DNA from: JAAYXS01 sp043820985
Lineage (GTDB): Bacteria > Planctomycetota > Phycisphaerae > UBA1845 > Fen-1342
Reading direction: 5' to 3'
NCBI GenBank assembly: GCA_043820985.1
Contig: JBDRDH010000213.1
Coordinates: forward strand, 11,282 to 75,281
DNA length: 64,000 nt
Part shown: positions 34,410 through 43,490 of the stretch, piece by piece
Position numbering within the stretch: position 1 is the first letter of the stretch
Layout of the letters: every line of letters begins with the position of its first letter
Translations under genes and position numbers: made by a program
The notes under the pieces: generated by a model
What the model was told of the DNA's origin: nothing
The model's database searches: none
Seen by the model: only the letters and a program-made list of their open reading frames with translations

Positions 34410-34940
34410 TCAGTTGCCACCAAGTTCCACGCCGAGCCACGCGGCCATGGGCGTCAACCGCCATGCCAATTGCCCGACGAGGTTTGCGTACACCCCCGCC
34501 ATCAAATCATCCGTCAGAATCCCCCAACCGGCCGGTAGACGCTCGAGTTGCCGCGCCGGGGGTGGTTTGATGATGTCCATGATACGGAAGAGCACGAACT
34601 GGCCCCCGACCACGCACGCAAACGTCCACCAATCGCACTGCAAGCTCAGTGGTAGCCAGAGCAATGCCACCCACTGGCCGGCGAATTCGTCCAGCACAAA
34701 GTCCTTGGGATCCCCGCTGGCAAACCGCGCGATCGCCCACTCGCCCCAACGCACCGCCGCCGTTGAACTCAACACAATCCCGACCAGGATGACCGCCTCG
34801 ATGCTCCAGCGCGCCGCGACTGTGTTCGCCAGCAGCCACCAGCCGGCCGCGAAGATCGCCACGGCAACCAACGAACCCCACGTCCCCGGAGCGGGGCGCA
34901 GGTGGCCACTGCCCAGGACCGTGATGCACGCGGCCTTCAA
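34410..34940 (-). CDS. pgpA: phosphatidylglycerophosphatase A
   Basis: 176 residues, TTG start. PgpA removes phosphate from phosphatidylglycerol-phosphate, the step after PgsA. The motifs fit: RPAPGTWGSL near the N-terminus, DPKDFVLDEFAGQW with metal-binding acidic residues, FRIMDIIKPPPARQLERL and GWGILTDDLMAGVYANL. Four hydrophobic segments are visible. The TTG start is supported by the family N-terminus; no ATG precedes the APGTWGS motif in this frame. It lies 20 bases after pgsA and 18 before uppP, consistent with one operon. Confidence 0.93.
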   Translation of the reverse strand: MKAACITVLGSGHLRPAPGTWGSLVAVAIFAAGWWLLANTVAARWSIEAVILVGIVLSSTAAVRWGEWAIARFASGDPKDFVLDEFAGQWVALLWLPLSLQCDWWTFACVVGGQFVLFRIMDIIKPPPARQLERLPAGWGILTDDLMAGVYANLVGQLAWRLTPMAAWLGVELGGN

Positions 34941-34960
34941 CCTGTCACTACTGGTGCCAG

Positions 34961-35647
34961 TCAGTGTGAATCCCCCTCGCCCTGCGAATCATCGTTGCTC
35001 GTCCGCGCTGAATTCACCGCGGTATCATCCGGGACTGGCTCCTCGCCGTGCAGCGCCGCACTGGTCAGCAGAAATGATTGTGCCCGGCGGAGGTATGCGA
35101 TGATCGACAGCGCGGTCACGATCACGGTCAGCCAGACGCAGGCGGTGCGCAAAGGTGCCAGATATGCCAGGCTTTTCCAGCCAAGCTGCCCAAGGATCAC
35201 ACAAACGGTTGCCGACTGCACGAACATCTTGAGTTTGCCAGCCCAGGTGGCGGCAAACTCACGCCCGGTCGACTCCGCGTGCGCGCGAATTCCTGATACC
35301 AGAAATTCACGCATCAGAATCACGATCACCATCCAGGGCACCACGCCGGTGATATTGTGCCCATCATCCACAAAATTCGGGCCGGCAAAGAGCACAAAGG
35401 CCCCACACACCATGACCTTGTCCACAATCGGATCGAGGACACGGCCGAAGGTGGTAACCTGCTTGAGCGTCCGGGCCAGTAGCCCGTCCAGGATGTCACT
35501 CAGGGCCGCTATCAGAAACACCCAGAAGCATACCAACAGGAGCCAGCGAGGATTATTGGCCGCATCGAACAGTGACAATAAAACAAAGAAAATCAGCGCC
35601 AGCACTAACCGGCCGAGTGTGATCTGGTTGGGAATGTTGATCTTCAT
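34961..35647 (-). CDS. pgsA: CDP-diacylglycerol-glycerol-3-phosphate phosphatidyltransferase
   Basis: 228 residues. PgsA transfers a phosphatidyl group from CDP-diacylglycerol to glycerol 3-phosphate. It starts with the typical INIPNQITLGRLVLALIFF and holds the CDP-alcohol phosphatidyltransferase signature DG-x2-AR-x8-G-x3-D-x3-D in ILDGLLARTLKQVTTFGR and VLDPIVDK. Further helices include VPWMVIVILMREFLVSGIR, a PgsA-typical segment. The C-terminal 25 residues are polar and acidic (HGEEPVPDDTAVN), longer than usual. The ATG at 35647 was chosen by homology; the open frame continues 90 codons upstream into non-coding sequence. Confidence 0.94.
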   Translation of the reverse strand: MKINIPNQITLGRLVLALIFFVLLSLFDAANNPRWLLLVCFWVFLIAALSDILDGLLARTLKQVTTFGRVLDPIVDKVMVCGAFVLFAGPNFVDDGHNITGVVPWMVIVILMREFLVSGIRAHAESTGREFAATWAGKLKMFVQSATVCVILGQLGWKSLAYLAPLRTACVWLTVIVTALSIIAYLRRAQSFLLTSAALHGEEPVPDDTAVNSARTSNDDSQGEGDSH

Positions 35648-36031
35648 CGCGACAGCTTCAGGCCACTCCCCCGGCGACCAGCAGTGTAACCGGCCCGGGT
35701 GCCGGGCGGAAGCCATCAAGGTGGCACGTAAAATGCGAGCTTGGAAGGGGATATGGCTGCCCGAGGCGGATTTATAACGGTGCGTTGAGAATTGATATAG
35801 CTCAGGCATTCCCAGATGATGGGCTGAGGATGGTATAATGTGCATAGCTCTGTCACCATACAGTATGGGGTATAGGTATTGCGGCCCGGAATGAGCGTAT
35901 AATCCGTCAGAGTTCATAGCGCCAGAAGACTCTTCAGAACGGCTTCGCTGGCATCCCCGGATTGGCGACGTGGTGAGTCAATCTTCTGGGCTGATTCATT
36001 CCACGCTGGCTTAAGTGGCGCGAAATCCAGG
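35648..36031. other. divergent promoter region of pgsA and ktrB
   Basis: No gene is seen. Two plus-strand TATAAT hexamers (35834-35839 and 35898-35903) are candidate -10 boxes for the potassium-uptake genes, but I find no well-spaced -35 element for either. Confidence 0.4.
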
Positions 36032-37411
36032 ATGTATAACCTGATCAACAGATTGCGGCACATTGGGAGTATGGTCTTAATGCGCCCGGAAGGACTGATG
36101 GCCGCGTCGTTTGCCCTGCTTATTTTCGTGGGCACAGTCCTGCTGGTCTTGCCCATGGCTCATGTCAGCGGCAGGGTGAACCTGCTCGACGCGCTGTTTA
36201 CGGCGACCTCAGCGGTTTGCGTGACAGGCCTGATCGTCGTCGACACCGGGCAGGATTTCACGCGTTTCGGACAAGTTGTGATCCTGGTGCTGATCCAGTT
36301 CGGTGGCCTCGGCATAATGACCTTTGCGGCTCTGGCCGCCCAGATGTTCGGGCGGCGAGTCTCGTTTCGATCGCAGGCCGTGCTGGCTGATACGTTCTAC
36401 CAGCGCGAGGCCGCGGGAGCGCTGAAGAAGAACTTGAAACGAATAGTGGCATTGACACTCGTGTTGGAGCTCGCGGGGGCATGGCTGCTTTACCTGGACT
36501 TCCGACATACTGCCAATGGACATCCACCGCTGTTTTCGGCGGTGTTTCACTCAATTTCGGCGTTTTGCAATGCCGGATTCTCATTGAACTCCGAGAGCTT
36601 CACGCTCTACCGTGGACACTTCCTGACGATGTTTACCGTCATAGCGCTCATCGTCTTTGGTGGTTTGGGACACACTGTGGTGTTGGAAACCATACGTCGG
36701 ATTGGAGGAAGACTGTGGCGGCGAAGTAGACTTCCAGTTCAATGGAGCCTGAACACTCGCGTGGTGCTGGTCAGTTCCGCGGCCCTGATCGCGGTCGGCA
36801 CGGTCTTCCTCTTGGTCCTCGGACTCGGGGAAGACGAGCCAGGCTGGTCAGAGCTATTGCCCAACGCTCTGTTTCAGTCAGTTACGGCGCGGACCGCCGG
36901 CTTCAACACGATCGAGATCAGCGCGTTACCGACGGCGTCGCTGCTCGTGCTGATCGGTCTGATGTTCGTCGGTGGCTCACCGGGCTCCTGCGCCGGCGGA
37001 ATTAAAACTACCTCGATTGCTGTTGGGTATGCGTATCTTCGCTCTAAAATCAGGTCGACACCGGATGTAGCTCTGTTTGGTAGACGTTTGCCACGTAGCA
37101 TTGTGGCCCGCGCCGTGGTGATCGGCGGACTGGCAATAATCTGGAACGCGCTGGGCTGCGTAATCCTGGCGGCGACGGAATTACCCCAGTGTGGTTTCCC
37201 GTTTGAGAGCGTGCTGTTTGAACAGATTTCAGCCTTCGCGACCGTTGGCTTATCGACAGGTATCACGAGCCAACTGACCGTAATCGGCAAGCTCTGGATC
37301 GTGCTGACAATGTTCGTCGGGCGGTTAGGGCCACTAGCCATGGCCCTGGCGGTAACTCCGCCACGAACAGCGGATGTCCGGCATCCGGAAGAACGCCTGA
37401 TGATTGGATAA
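36032..37411 (+). CDS. ktrB: potassium uptake channel subunit, TrkH/KtrB family
   Basis: 459 residues with the fourfold M1-P-M2 architecture of K+ transporters. The four selectivity-filter loops are recognisable by their glycine: TSAVCVTGL, SAFCNAGFS, TARTAGFNT and SAFATVGLS. The third M2 region has GGSPGSCAGGIKTTSIA, the gate loop of TrkH/KtrB. The length matches KtrB rather than the slightly longer TrkH. It takes up K+ (often Na+-driven) in complex with the cytoplasmic RCK ring encoded 8 bases downstream. The first ATG at 36032 has a weak ribosome-binding site, so a start a few codons inside remains possible. Confidence 0.93.
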   Translation: MYNLINRLRHIGSMVLMRPEGLMAASFALLIFVGTVLLVLPMAHVSGRVNLLDALFTATSAVCVTGLIVVDTGQDFTRFGQVVILVLIQFGGLGIMTFAALAAQMFGRRVSFRSQAVLADTFYQREAAGALKKNLKRIVALTLVLELAGAWLLYLDFRHTANGHPPLFSAVFHSISAFCNAGFSLNSESFTLYRGHFLTMFTVIALIVFGGLGHTVVLETIRRIGGRLWRRSRLPVQWSLNTRVVLVSSAALIAVGTVFLLVLGLGEDEPGWSELLPNALFQSVTARTAGFNTIEISALPTASLLVLIGLMFVGGSPGSCAGGIKTTSIAVGYAYLRSKIRSTPDVALFGRRLPRSIVARAVVIGGLAIIWNALGCVILAATELPQCGFPFESVLFEQISAFATVGLSTGITSQLTVIGKLWIVLTMFVGRLGPLAMALAVTPPRTADVRHPEERLMIG

Positions 37412-37419
37412 GGTGATCC

Positions 37420-38079
37420 ATGATGAAACAGATGGTGGTGATAGGACTGGGGCAATTCGGGGCGCATCTGGCTCGACAACTGACTGCCCAACACTGCGAA
37501 GTGTTGGCGGTGGACATCGACGATTCCCGCGTGGCTGAGTTGCGCGATGAAGTGCATCGCGGACTGATCGGGGACGCCCGAAACATGAAGACGTTGGAGA
37601 TGGCCATTATGTCGACCGTCGACGAGGTCGCGGTGTGCCTGGGCGACCACATGGAACCAAGTATCTTATGCACGCTGCATTTGACTGAGCTTGGTGTGAA
37701 GAGAATTTTGGCCACGGCGATTAACCAGGACCACGCCAACATCCTGCAACGTGTAGGCGCTCACGAGGTAATCTTCCCTGACCTGGAAACCGCCGAGCGC
37801 ACGGCCCGCCGCATGGCCAATCCGCATCTGCTGGATTACTTCCCCTTCGCCGAAGAGTATCGGATCATGGAGATCATGGTACCGAGATCGCTCACGGGGA
37901 AGGCGTTGCACGACTCGGGCATGCGCCACGCATACAAGCTGCTCCTACTCGCGATCAAGGACGGCGGGACGGGCGAGTATCATTTCATGCCTGACGCGGA
38001 ATGTGTGCTTGGAGATGGTGATCTTCTATTCCTGCTGGGCCGCGAGATGGACCTGGCCCGCTTCTCGGTGTTGAAGTAG
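37420..38079 (+). CDS. ktrA: potassium uptake regulatory subunit, KtrA/TrkA family
   Basis: 219 residues: an RCK_N Rossmann domain with the nucleotide-binding VVIGLGQFGAHLARQL (about 6-21) and the acidic DID after strand 2, then an RCK_C domain (about 140-219, GKALHDSGMR...LGDGDLLFLLG). A single N+C unit matches KtrA, which forms an octameric ring that gates KtrB in response to ATP/ADP and often c-di-AMP through RCK_C. It follows ktrB by 8 bases, so the two subunits form an operon. Confidence 0.93.
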   Translation: MMKQMVVIGLGQFGAHLARQLTAQHCEVLAVDIDDSRVAELRDEVHRGLIGDARNMKTLEMAIMSTVDEVAVCLGDHMEPSILCTLHLTELGVKRILATAINQDHANILQRVGAHEVIFPDLETAERTARRMANPHLLDYFPFAEEYRIMEIMVPRSLTGKALHDSGMRHAYKLLLLAIKDGGTGEYHFMPDAECVLGDGDLLFLLGREMDLARFSVLK

Positions 38080-38214
38080 CCGATCCGCGACTCAGACGGT
38101 TGGGAGCGGTGATGTGATCGACCCCGACTATCATGGCTGATGTTTGCCGAGGCTACTCCTGAGGCCTACATGCGGTAATTATGCCCCAATCGTCGACTGC
38201 CGGACCCATATCCA

Positions 38215-38619
38215 TTAAAGGCATTGTTGCGATTGGCGAATTTCCAGCAAATGGCCGACCGGGTCACTCAGCAGCAACCATTCATCAGTCAGTCCCAGCC
38301 CGCGATGGCGCGCATACGACCAGCCGTATTCACTCAAGCGTTTCTCCAGGGTGGCCAGCGACGGTACCACCAGCGTCAGTCGGCGACGCATCGGATCGAC
38401 ATAGGGATCGTGCCGGTATTGAAAGTACAGACCGGCCCGCGGATTACCCACGCCCCGCCCCCCGGGGATCTGGTCGCGCGGCGGCCAGGGCGGCAGGCCG
38501 AGCAACTGGCAATAAAAGTGCATCACGCGCGCCTGTAGCTCGTAGGGTATCTCCACGTGCAGCTCGCGCACGCAGTGCACTTCCGGGGTGTTGGCGCGCG
38601 TCCGGATCAATATCGTCAT
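38215..38619 (-). CDS. VOC-fold (glyoxalase/bleomycin-resistance-like) protein
   Basis: 134 residues. The protein has two beta-alpha-beta-beta-beta halves: RELHVEIPYELQARVMHFYCQLLGLPPW at the start and LTLVVPSLATLEKRLSEYGW in the second. It ends in LLLSDPVGHLLEIRQ, typical of VOC dioxygenase-like proteins. Metal-ligand candidates are His in ELHVEI and Glu in LLEIRQ. No specific substrate can be assigned. The ATG at 38619 is favoured; the frame opens eight codons earlier at a TTG. Confidence 0.78.
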   Translation of the reverse strand: MTILIRTRANTPEVHCVRELHVEIPYELQARVMHFYCQLLGLPPWPPRDQIPGGRGVGNPRAGLYFQYRHDPYVDPMRRRLTLVVPSLATLEKRLSEYGWSYARHRGLGLTDEWLLLSDPVGHLLEIRQSQQCL

Positions 38620-38666
38620 TAGTGGCAATTTAGCGGAATTCAACCGAGGATTGAAGAGTAAATATT

Positions 38667-38713
38667 GCCGGGAGGGCGAGCCTCCCGGCGAGCCGCGGCT
38701 CGGCAGGAGCCGC
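38667..38713. repeat. two adjacent hairpins of the dispersed class
   Basis: 38667-38689 has arms GCCGGGAGG / CCTCCCGGC and loop GCGAG. 38695-38713 has arms GCGGCTC / GAGCCGC and loop GGCAG. As in the 5989-6092 cluster, neighbouring hairpins have different arms, and no T-tract follows. Confidence 0.6.
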
Positions 38714-38788
38714 GCCCTCCCATGGTTCGTGCCAGACCATACGACGTTGTAAAGACGGATTCGATGCTACAGAAGAACGTGAAATGCT

Positions 38789-39307
38789 CTATTGAGCCAG
38801 GGTGGATGCCAGCGCCTGACGAACGGATGCCGTGCGCGTGGCGCCGCGTTGGCCGACCGCCGGCATCAGCAGGTCCACGGCGTCGTCGGGAATTTGTCCG
38901 AGGTGCCGATTGAGTGCCATGTCGTCCAGTTCCTCGTCTTCGCTGGGCAACTCGTCGCCATCGAATGAGCCAAATAGGGTCAGTGACCCCAGCGGACGGA
39001 ATTGCCCGAATACCCGGGCGATGGTGCGGTCCCATTGATCCATGGTCAATATCCCCGAGCGCAGCGCGTCCTGCAAATCCAGATACTCCTGGGCCAATGT
39101 GGGAGCCTTGACGGAGGTGCCCCCGAAAAACGTGATGAAAAACGGACCGGTGGTCGTGGAGTTGGTCTGGCCGTGTTGTTGAGCTTCGACAAGCTGTCGG
39201 GCCACGGTTGGCCGCCGCACCTCGCAACCACCAAATAGTGTCATATACACTTTGCGGCCGTCGCCGATCTGGCCGCCTTGTCCGCCAAAAAGGCACAAAT
39301 GTATCAT
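38789..39307 (-). CDS. protein with four FGG-strand repeats, unknown function
   Basis: 172 residues. An FGG-type motif recurs four times: IHLCLFGGQGGQIGDG, YMTLFGGCEVRRPT, FFITFFGGTSVKAPT and GSLTLFGSFDGDE. Each looks like a beta-strand followed by a tight turn, as in the C-terminal parallel beta structure of LiaF-type proteins (DUF2154), which have similar FGG repeats; that relation is tentative. An acidic stretch (ELPSEDEELDDM) follows. There is no signal peptide or membrane helix. The ATG at 39307 has GAGG six bases before; the frame stays open 22 codons further upstream. Confidence 0.65.
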   Translation of the reverse strand: MIHLCLFGGQGGQIGDGRKVYMTLFGGCEVRRPTVARQLVEAQQHGQTNSTTTGPFFITFFGGTSVKAPTLAQEYLDLQDALRSGILTMDQWDRTIARVFGQFRPLGSLTLFGSFDGDELPSEDEELDDMALNRHLGQIPDDAVDLLMPAVGQRGATRTASVRQALASTLAQ

Positions 39308-39457
39308 CGCGCACCTCGTATGCCACCGAGAAGTGCCGTTCGCACAAGAGGGAATTCGGTGGCGAATGTGCAATATTCTAACCCCGGGCCTGTGATCTGG
39401 TAACTATTTGTGAATTCTTCGGTTGGCGGCGGGGACTGACGGTCTGGGTGGAACGGC

Positions 39458-41086
39458 TCAGAGCCGCAGAAGGGTGTATGTATCGTTCGTGTAAGTGACC
39501 TGAGCTTCCGGAATCGCGGTGGGATCCAGATCGGAGTTTTTCAGCAGCATGTATTCGGCCCCCAGACCGCGTGACAACTCCAGCCGGGCCCTGGTGCGCT
39601 CCTGTTTGGAGTTGAGGTTATCGATCACCCACATCCGCTGCTCGGTCTCGTGCCATGCCAGCAGAGCGGGATAATCGGTGTAGGCTAGCAGTCCGCCGTC
39701 CTTCTCGCACCAGACCACCGGTCGCCGGGCGTAGTAACGCAAGGCCAGTACACGCCGAAAGTCGAAGGGCATGATCCGCTCGCCGGGCTTGGTCTCGGCG
39801 CGGATATGCTGGAGCATATCGAAGGCGGCGGCGCGCTCGAGCTGTCCCTGTGACACGTGACCCTCCAGCCAGCAACGGGCGGCGTGCACGGGCTGCATGG
39901 CGGGCGCCCGCCAGGCCACCCAGATACCCACCAGCACCACGCCAATCACAGCCGGATAAAAAGCACCGGGTATCCGTCCCAGCCGGCGATTGGTCAATAA
40001 GTGATCCAGCTCCACCAATGGCCAGAGGCTGAAGATCAGCATAAACGGCACAAAGAAGCGCAGATTGCGTGTCAGATCAACCTGGAGCGGCATGGAATGC
40101 ATGGCCCGCGCCACCTGCTGTTCCGTGAATGGGATCAGGATGGCGGTAATAGCGACACCGGCCAGCCATGCATCCAGCAGCAGCAACTCGCGGAGCTTCT
40201 GCCGCCGCCGCCAATGCATCAGCAGCCAGCCGACCAGACCCAGCGGGCCGATGAAATACTTGCCCGACAGGCGGAGGAATTCCATTACCGCGGCGGGAAC
40301 ATTCAAAAAGCCGGTGGAAAAGCGGTGTTCGGCAATGCGGTGGACCTGCTCATAATCAGCGGTCGGGCCGTGAGCGTGGTGCAGCGTGTAATGCACGGCG
40401 AACGGGGCGGCGATGGCCAGGAAGACCAGTCCCAGCGCAAACATGATCACAAACCGTTTCTTCCATGACCAGGCCGCCGGATGATACAGCCACATGCCCA
40501 ACCATAATGCCAGGGCCCAGGCTGGTGCTCCGGGCGGATGCACGTATATCAACAGACCGGCCAGGATCATGGCGATGGGGCTAAAAGCCGGAGCCCGGCG
40601 CCAGTAGTATGCCCCGGCCAGCAGGTATGGCAGCAATGCCTGAAACAGAACCCGCGATATCGGATCGCGATAGATACCCCAGAACGTGCCCAAATTCAGC
40701 GGTACCAGCATCAGCCCGGCGATAGCCAACAGGACAGCCCACAGTCGCCGCCGATATAGCATGCGCGCGAAGATGTAGAATCCCACGGCCTGCACCAACA
40801 CCAGTGGCCCCAGCAGGCCGGTAAAGGCGATAGCATAATCGCCGGTTATCCACCCCAGCCAACGTATTAAGGGTACGTGGATTGAAGCGTAAAACCGGAA
40901 ATGTTCCGGATTCCCCAGCAGGTTGTCGTTGCTGAACAGTTCCGGATGATCCCAGGCCGCCGCAAAGCTGGCCACATTGCCAGCGTCTCCATACAGAAAG
41001 GGATATTGCTCCGCCCAGCGACCGAATTGCACGCCGGCCGCGACCAGTACGAAGACGAGTATGGCGGCGAAATCAGCACGTGTCAC
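39458..41086 (-). CDS. polytopic membrane protein, possible glycosyltransferase-like
   Basis: 542 residues and about ten to twelve hydrophobic helices, followed by a soluble C-terminal domain of about 130 residues (HAARCWLEGHVSQGQ...YTLLRL). The N-terminal loop after helix 1 carries YGDAGNVASF with an acidic residue, reminiscent of the first-loop Asp of GT-C fold enzymes, but the similarity is general. The start is a GTG overlapping the preceding stop (GTGA), which shows translational coupling to the methyltransferase and glycosyltransferase genes. It probably acts in a membrane step of glycan or glycolipid assembly; this is inferred from context and topology. Confidence 0.7.
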   Translation of the reverse strand: MTRADFAAILVFVLVAAGVQFGRWAEQYPFLYGDAGNVASFAAAWDHPELFSNDNLLGNPEHFRFYASIHVPLIRWLGWITGDYAIAFTGLLGPLVLVQAVGFYIFARMLYRRRLWAVLLAIAGLMLVPLNLGTFWGIYRDPISRVLFQALLPYLLAGAYYWRRAPAFSPIAMILAGLLIYVHPPGAPAWALALWLGMWLYHPAAWSWKKRFVIMFALGLVFLAIAAPFAVHYTLHHAHGPTADYEQVHRIAEHRFSTGFLNVPAAVMEFLRLSGKYFIGPLGLVGWLLMHWRRRQKLRELLLLDAWLAGVAITAILIPFTEQQVARAMHSMPLQVDLTRNLRFFVPFMLIFSLWPLVELDHLLTNRRLGRIPGAFYPAVIGVVLVGIWVAWRAPAMQPVHAARCWLEGHVSQGQLERAAAFDMLQHIRAETKPGERIMPFDFRRVLALRYYARRPVVWCEKDGGLLAYTDYPALLAWHETEQRMWVIDNLNSKQERTRARLELSRGLGAEYMLLKNSDLDPTAIPEAQVTYTNDTYTLLRL

Positions 41087-42183
41087 GATGCGATTGCTGC
41101 CGGGGTCTCGCAGGCAGGGCACTCTGGTATCTCCGTTGCAATATCGCGTGTCATGGTGGCGACCTGTGGCTGTGTACCGAAGCCGCGCCAACTGTTCCCC
41201 AGCCGCGCGGTGATCGTGACGCCTTCGAGCTCATTTGCGGAGTACCATTCGGCGAATTCATCACGCGGGATGTACTCGGCGATGGCCGGTACGAGGTGGT
41301 CGAATATCTCGAGAAATTGCTCGCGGATGCCGAAAGCCCCGAAGAAGTACAGATAGTCAAAGTAGAACAGCCGCTTCCGCAGGCCGCGCAACAGGTTCCA
41401 TCGGCCGACAGGGCGATATATGCCTTTCGTGACTGCGTACAACGGCACAGTCAGCAACAGCGTGACCACTCGCAGCAGGCAGCGCGGCAGGCGGCTGGTC
41501 ACATGCTTACGGACCGGGTTGACGTAGCGAATAATCCAATCGTTGTTCTCCCGCCCGTATACCCAGGCGCTCACGCCGCCGCCCGGTTTGACGCGTCGCA
41601 CCATCGAATCGAAAGATCGCCGCGGGTCCGCCGTATGGTGCAGGACTCCCACGCTGAAGGCGTAGTCGAACGCCGACTTGAACGGCAGTGCCAGCAGGTC
41701 GGCTTGCAGGATCAGCACGTTGGGGAACATGCGGGTGTTGTGGAAGGCGGCCTCCACCGAATCGCTCAGGTCGACGCCAACCACCGTTTTGGCGCCGAAC
41801 CGCTGCGACCAGTAGCTAAACCGGCCGTTGCCACAGCCCGCGTCGAGCACGACCCGTCCCTGGAAGTATTCCGGTTGCACGGGCTGGAGGAAGTCGAGAA
41901 ACGTCCCGGTCGCGTTGAACAGGTTGTCCTCGATCTGCGCGTTTACGTGGCACCACTCGTAGCCGAATCCCGTCACCGTCGCCGACACCTCCCGCTCCTG
42001 CACATCGGGGACGAAGCGCGGGATGCCCCGCCGGATCGGATACGCCGCCCCGCAGCTTCGGCAGCGCAGCTCGCCTGTCATGGCGTGCCCGTCAGGATCC
42101 ATCTCGGGCGTTCCTGCCAGGCCCAGGTCGCCGCCGCAGCTTGGGCAGCACAGGAGGTTCAGCAGGTCACTGTCCAGTCGCAT
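41083..42183 (-). CDS. class I SAM-dependent methyltransferase with zinc-ribbon N-terminus
   Basis: 366 residues. An N-terminal Trm112-like zinc ribbon (LLCCPSCGG...LRCRSCGAAYPIRRGIPRF, about 10-58) precedes a Rossmann methyltransferase domain with motif I VVLDAGCGNGRF (about 110-121), VVGVDLSDSV, ADLLALPF and FSVGVLHHTADP. A C-terminal region has hydrophobic segments (LLRVVTLLLTVPLYAVTKG). This architecture is common in operons for glycan or lipid-linked modification. It starts inside the end of the glycosyltransferase gene (17-base overlap) and overlaps the membrane-protein gene by four bases, so all three form one operon. Substrate unknown. Confidence 0.88.
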   Translation of the reverse strand: MRLDSDLLNLLCCPSCGGDLGLAGTPEMDPDGHAMTGELRCRSCGAAYPIRRGIPRFVPDVQEREVSATVTGFGYEWCHVNAQIEDNLFNATGTFLDFLQPVQPEYFQGRVVLDAGCGNGRFSYWSQRFGAKTVVGVDLSDSVEAAFHNTRMFPNVLILQADLLALPFKSAFDYAFSVGVLHHTADPRRSFDSMVRRVKPGGGVSAWVYGRENNDWIIRYVNPVRKHVTSRLPRCLLRVVTLLLTVPLYAVTKGIYRPVGRWNLLRGLRKRLFYFDYLYFFGAFGIREQFLEIFDHLVPAIAEYIPRDEFAEWYSANELEGVTITARLGNSWRGFGTQPQVATMTRDIATEIPECPACETPAAIAS

Positions 42184-43234
42184 CCGTTGCTCCTGCGCGT
42201 TGCCCCTGTTGATCTGGGCTATCGGGCGTTTCTGCCCGGTCGTCGGTACGCGGCTGAGCTAGGACGACGTCTTCAAAACGTTCCTTGCGCAGCTCCACGA
42301 CCTGGTCGGCGATGATGCCCATGAAGAAAGTCAGCACGCTGGCGACCACCACCGTGCCAGCCAGGGTTGGAAAGCCTTCGCCGCAGATGAACGCCAGCAC
42401 CGTGCCATAGATCATCGCGGGTATGAAGAGCAACGCCGACAAGGTAGTGAAAACCCGAAATGCCTCGAATAACACGATGATACGCACAATCAGTTGCAGC
42501 GAGCGAATGCCATCGCTGAATATCTTCACGGTCGAGGTGCCGATGCGGGGCTGGGCGACGATGGGGGCATAACCCAGGCGATATCCCCGCTTGAGTGTCA
42601 CCAGGGTGGAGGTGGTCGAGGCGGAGAAGCCATCCGGTAGCAGGTGCAGATAAGCGGCGAGGGCCTCGCGCCGAAAACAGCGTAAACCGGAGTTCAGGTC
42701 GGGAAGCTTTTCCCCACTGACCAGCCGTGCCACCCAATTCAACACCACCTTGCCGGTGGCCCGATCACGCTGCCTGGCGGAATCCGGCCCGCGTACGCCA
42801 ATGACTACATCCCGCTGTTGTTCTATTACCGGCCGGGCCACCGCGGCCAGGTCTTGTGGGCGGTGTTGGCCGTCGGCGTCATACCAGGCGATGCATGGCC
42901 GCGTAGTATTGTGCACCCCCGTCTTGAGGGCGGCTCCGTATCCGCGGTTCCGGCCGTGAGAAAGCACGCGCACGCCCGCGAAGCTCCGAGCAATCGCCGC
43001 CGTGTCATCACTCGAACCATCATCCACCACGACGATCTCGGCGTCGGGAAAAGCGGGTAGCAATTTTTTGAGTGTGGATCGAAGAGCGGTGGCTTCGTTG
43101 AAAGCCGGGATGATGATTGTAAGCTTGGCCCAGTCAGTAGGTTTGAAACGCGATTGATTGAGGCTGGCAGCGCTGACCGGTTGTGGGGCGGCAACTGCCT
43201 CGGGCTCGTATTCGATCGTCGGCGTGACGGGCAT
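42167..43234 (-). CDS. family 2 glycosyltransferase, polyprenyl-phosphate sugar synthase type
   Basis: 355 residues. The GT-A domain carries LTIIIPAFNEA, VVVDDGSSDDT (DxSxD) and YDADGQHRPQDL (the DAD metal motif), then DLNSGLRCFRREAL, a segment typical of dolichyl-phosphate mannose/glucose synthase relatives. Two C-terminal transmembrane helices (LSALLFIPAMIYGTVLAFICG; LAGTVVVASVLTFFMGIIADQV) anchor it. Such enzymes load a sugar onto polyprenyl phosphate, which fits with uppS and uppP elsewhere in the window. It opens the minus-strand operon. The start has GAGG upstream. The last 35 residues are a polar tail. Confidence 0.9.
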   Translation of the reverse strand: MPVTPTIEYEPEAVAAPQPVSAASLNQSRFKPTDWAKLTIIIPAFNEATALRSTLKKLLPAFPDAEIVVVDDGSSDDTAAIARSFAGVRVLSHGRNRGYGAALKTGVHNTTRPCIAWYDADGQHRPQDLAAVARPVIEQQRDVVIGVRGPDSARQRDRATGKVVLNWVARLVSGEKLPDLNSGLRCFRREALAAYLHLLPDGFSASTTSTLVTLKRGYRLGYAPIVAQPRIGTSTVKIFSDGIRSLQLIVRIIVLFEAFRVFTTLSALLFIPAMIYGTVLAFICGEGFPTLAGTVVVASVLTFFMGIIADQVVELRKERFEDVVLAQPRTDDRAETPDSPDQQGQRAGATDATGQ

Positions 43235-43490
43235 GTATTCCTCGTGACAGTGTGACTTTCTGGTTGTTACGCCAAGTTCTATCGGTCTGTTATGGGGGCG
43301 TTTTCAGATTATGGGATGATCGGATTGTGGTGGCATATCGCCCGTCCGATAACGACGGCTACAAGGCCTGACCGATCCGTGGTTCAAGGTGCCTAAAGAC
43401 CTGACCCGAAAGTGGATGTATAGAGCCGCTGGTGCGACCTGATCGAAGTTACATCTGGTTGACGCCTGCGGAAATCCGCCGGGACACGCC

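Noticed and set aside
41080..42315. 411-codon plus-strand frame opposite the zinc-ribbon methyltransferase
   Set aside because: The minus strand encodes an unmistakable methyltransferase; the plus-strand product is Ala, His and Arg-rich noise.
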